From: Halalkalibacter alkalisediminis | Lineage (GTDB): Bacteria > Bacillota > Bacilli > Bacillales > Bacillaceae_D | Length of the DNA: 64,000 bases | Reading direction: 5' to 3' | Assembly (NCBI RefSeq): GCF_028610705.1 | Contig: NZ_JAQQWT010000002.1 | Coordinates: forward strand, 62,001-126,000 | In this document: positions 62,836-64,000 of the stretch, piece after piece | Layout of the letters: every line of letters starts with the position of its first letter | How positions within the stretch are numbered: position 1 is the first letter of the stretch | Made by a program: the position numbers and the translations under genes | Notes under the pieces: generated by a model | What the model was told of the DNA's origin: nothing | What the model saw: only the letters and a program-made list of their open reading frames with translations | Database searches by the model: none

Positions 62836-63969
62836 ATGCGCGCAGTTACCTATCAAGGGCCGAATCACGTAGAAGTATCACAAGTAGAAGATGCAAAAAT
62901 AGAAAAAAAAGATGATGTCATTGTTCGCATTACATCCACGGCCATTTGTGGGTCTGATCTTCATTTATATCAAGGGAATATGCCCTTACCTAAAGGCTAT
63001 AGCATTGGTCATGAACCGATGGGAATCGTAGAAGAAGTTGGACCGGATGTAACAAAAGTAAAAAAAGGAGACCGTGTCGTTGTCCCTTTTAATGTGGCCT
63101 GTGGACATTGTACCTATTGCAACCATGGAGAAACCAGTCAATGTGATAATTCGAACCCCCATTATGATTCTGGTGGTTATTTAGGTTACACAGAAAAATT
63201 TGGAAATCATCCAGGGGGACAAGCAGAGTATTTGAAAGTTCCATTTGGGAACTTCACCCCATTTGTTATCCCCGAATCGTGTGAGTTAGAAGATGAATCT
63301 CTTCTCTTTTTGTCTGACGTATTACCAACCGCATACTGGAGCGTTGAACACGCAGGTGTCAAAAAAGGAGATACCGTCATTGTACTTGGGTGTGGACCTG
63401 TTGGGTTGATGACACAAAAATACGCCTGGTTAAAAGGCGCAAAGCGCGTCATTGCGATTGATTACTTAGATTATCGTCTAGCACATGCTAAAAAAATGAA
63501 TCCTGTTGAAGTGTATGATTTCACAGATTTCCCAGACATGGGTGAGCATTTGAAGGAAATTACATCTGGTGGTGCCGACGTTGTTATTGATTGCGTTGGG
63601 ATGGACGGAAAAAAATCGCCACTAGAATTTATTGAACAAAAATTAAAACTACAAGGTGGGACACTTGGTCCTATTCAAATTGCGACAAAAGCAGTTCGAA
63701 AAACAGGAGTTGTACAGCTAACGGGGGTATATGGTGCTAATTATAATAACTTCCCTCTCGGCCCATTCTTCTCTCGCAACATCACGATAAAAATGGGACA
63801 AGCACCCGTAATTCCAATCATGCCTAAACTATTTGAACAAATAGTTAATAATGAGTACGATCCTAAGGAAATCATCACTCATAAAGTTTCACTCGATGAA
63901 GCAAGCCAAGCCTATAAAATCTTTAATGATCATGAAGATAATTGTATTAAAGTTGTACTGAAGCCGTAA
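62836..63969 (+). CDS. Zinc-dependent alcohol/formaldehyde dehydrogenase (MDR family)
   Basis: Seen: 377 residues; catalytic zinc ligands CGSDLHLYQGN (C-G-x-D-x-H) and GHEPMG; structural zinc cysteines CGHCTYCNHGETSQC; NAD Rossmann motif VLGCGPVGLMTQK; extra loop HYDSGGYLGYTEKFGNHPGG as in glutathione-independent formaldehyde dehydrogenase-like enzymes. Likely substrate a short alcohol or formaldehyde. Start ATG with GGAGTG 8 nt upstream. Stand-alone; a hairpin (63976-64000) follows at the window edge. Confidence 0.92.
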   Translation: MRAVTYQGPNHVEVSQVEDAKIEKKDDVIVRITSTAICGSDLHLYQGNMPLPKGYSIGHEPMGIVEEVGPDVTKVKKGDRVVVPFNVACGHCTYCNHGETSQCDNSNPHYDSGGYLGYTEKFGNHPGGQAEYLKVPFGNFTPFVIPESCELEDESLLFLSDVLPTAYWSVEHAGVKKGDTVIVLGCGPVGLMTQKYAWLKGAKRVIAIDYLDYRLAHAKKMNPVEVYDFTDFPDMGEHLKEITSGGADVVIDCVGMDGKKSPLEFIEQKLKLQGGTLGPIQIATKAVRKTGVVQLTGVYGANYNNFPLGPFFSRNITIKMGQAPVIPIMPKLFEQIVNNEYDPKEIITHKVSLDEASQAYKIFNDHEDNCIKVVLKP

Positions 63970-63975
63970 TTCTAA

Positions 63976-64000
63976 GAAGTGCCGCATTAAATGTGGCACT
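63976..64000 (+). terminator. Hairpin at window end
   Basis: AAGTGCC-gcattaaatgt-GGCACT; the T-tract, if any, lies outside the window. Confidence 0.6.

Noticed and set aside
1-64000. CRISPR array, rRNA, tRNA or intact prophage
   Set aside because: No regularly spaced repeats, no rRNA conserved blocks, no cloverleaf with T-loop GTTCGA text, and no phage structural genes were seen by eye.

Overview
The window looks like chromosome of a low-GC, endospore-forming Bacillaceae bacterium. Evidence: AT-rich DNA with GGAGG-type ribosome sites and frequent TTG starts; three small acid-soluble spore proteins (two alpha/beta-type and one H-type); ydaO-type and yybP-type riboswitches; FapR, Fnr and Zur boxes of Bacillus type; and homologues of ktrAB, opuD, rnj, fabHF, pflBA, nirBD and narK. 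Genus cannot be fixed from sequence alone. The gene set suggests a salt-tolerant facultative anaerobe (K+ uptake, glycine-betaine transport, Na+/Ca2+ exchangers, Fnr-controlled nitrite reduction and formate fermentation). No rRNA, tRNA, CRISPR array or intact prophage was seen.

Layout. 1-4 kb: ktrAB behind a c-di-AMP riboswitch, plus a two-TM K+ channel. 4-20 kb is accessory and eroded: a secreted eight-repeat protein, an azoreductase, a SASP, a copper-type multicopper oxidase with a beta-propeller lipoprotein, a BCCT transporter, and many gene remnants (DUF4269, GyrI-like, IS30, rhodanese, HAD hydrolase). 19-23 kb: a XerS-like recombinase preceded by a 17-bp inverted repeat, a tandem ribbon-helix-helix-like protein, and an SLC13-type transporter broken at a perfect 19-bp palindrome. 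22.5-31 kb: a TetR/beta-lactamase-fold operon with its operator, an SDR, a Ca2+/H+ or Na+ exchanger, a compact type I toxin-antitoxin locus, a VOC protein, a TraB-like protein, sspH and small proteins. 31-35 kb: RNase J, a LysM protein, a likely small RNA, and a MITE-like element inside a terminator.

35-45 kb is an anaerobic block: hcp, pflB-pflA, nirB-nirD and narK. Each of the four transcription units has a perfect TGTGA-N6-TCACA Fnr box, and in three of them the -10 element lies at the spacing expected for a -41.5 activator. A 403-nt ORF-less group II intron sits directly behind the pflA terminator. At 45-47 kb there is a broken cntK (metallophore histidine racemase) with an intact Zur box and a dead serine recombinase. 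47-53 kb is housekeeping: dbpA-type helicase, rluF, fabHF with a FapR box, rraA. 53-64 kb carries a cNMP-binding/CPBP fusion, a GH18 protein, a CorC/CNNM protein, a frameshifted PopT (DUF368), a Mn2+ riboswitch with no intact transporter behind it, a second Ca2+ exchanger, a SASP operon, speD and a zinc alcohol dehydrogenase.

The strongest leads are the complete type I toxin-antitoxin locus, the Zur-boxed broken cntK, the Mn2+ riboswitch with duplicated terminators and no intact target, the palindrome scar in the SLC13 gene, the unidentified structured RNA at 34.9 kb and the XerS-linked inverted repeat. No large novel multi-gene system is evident.
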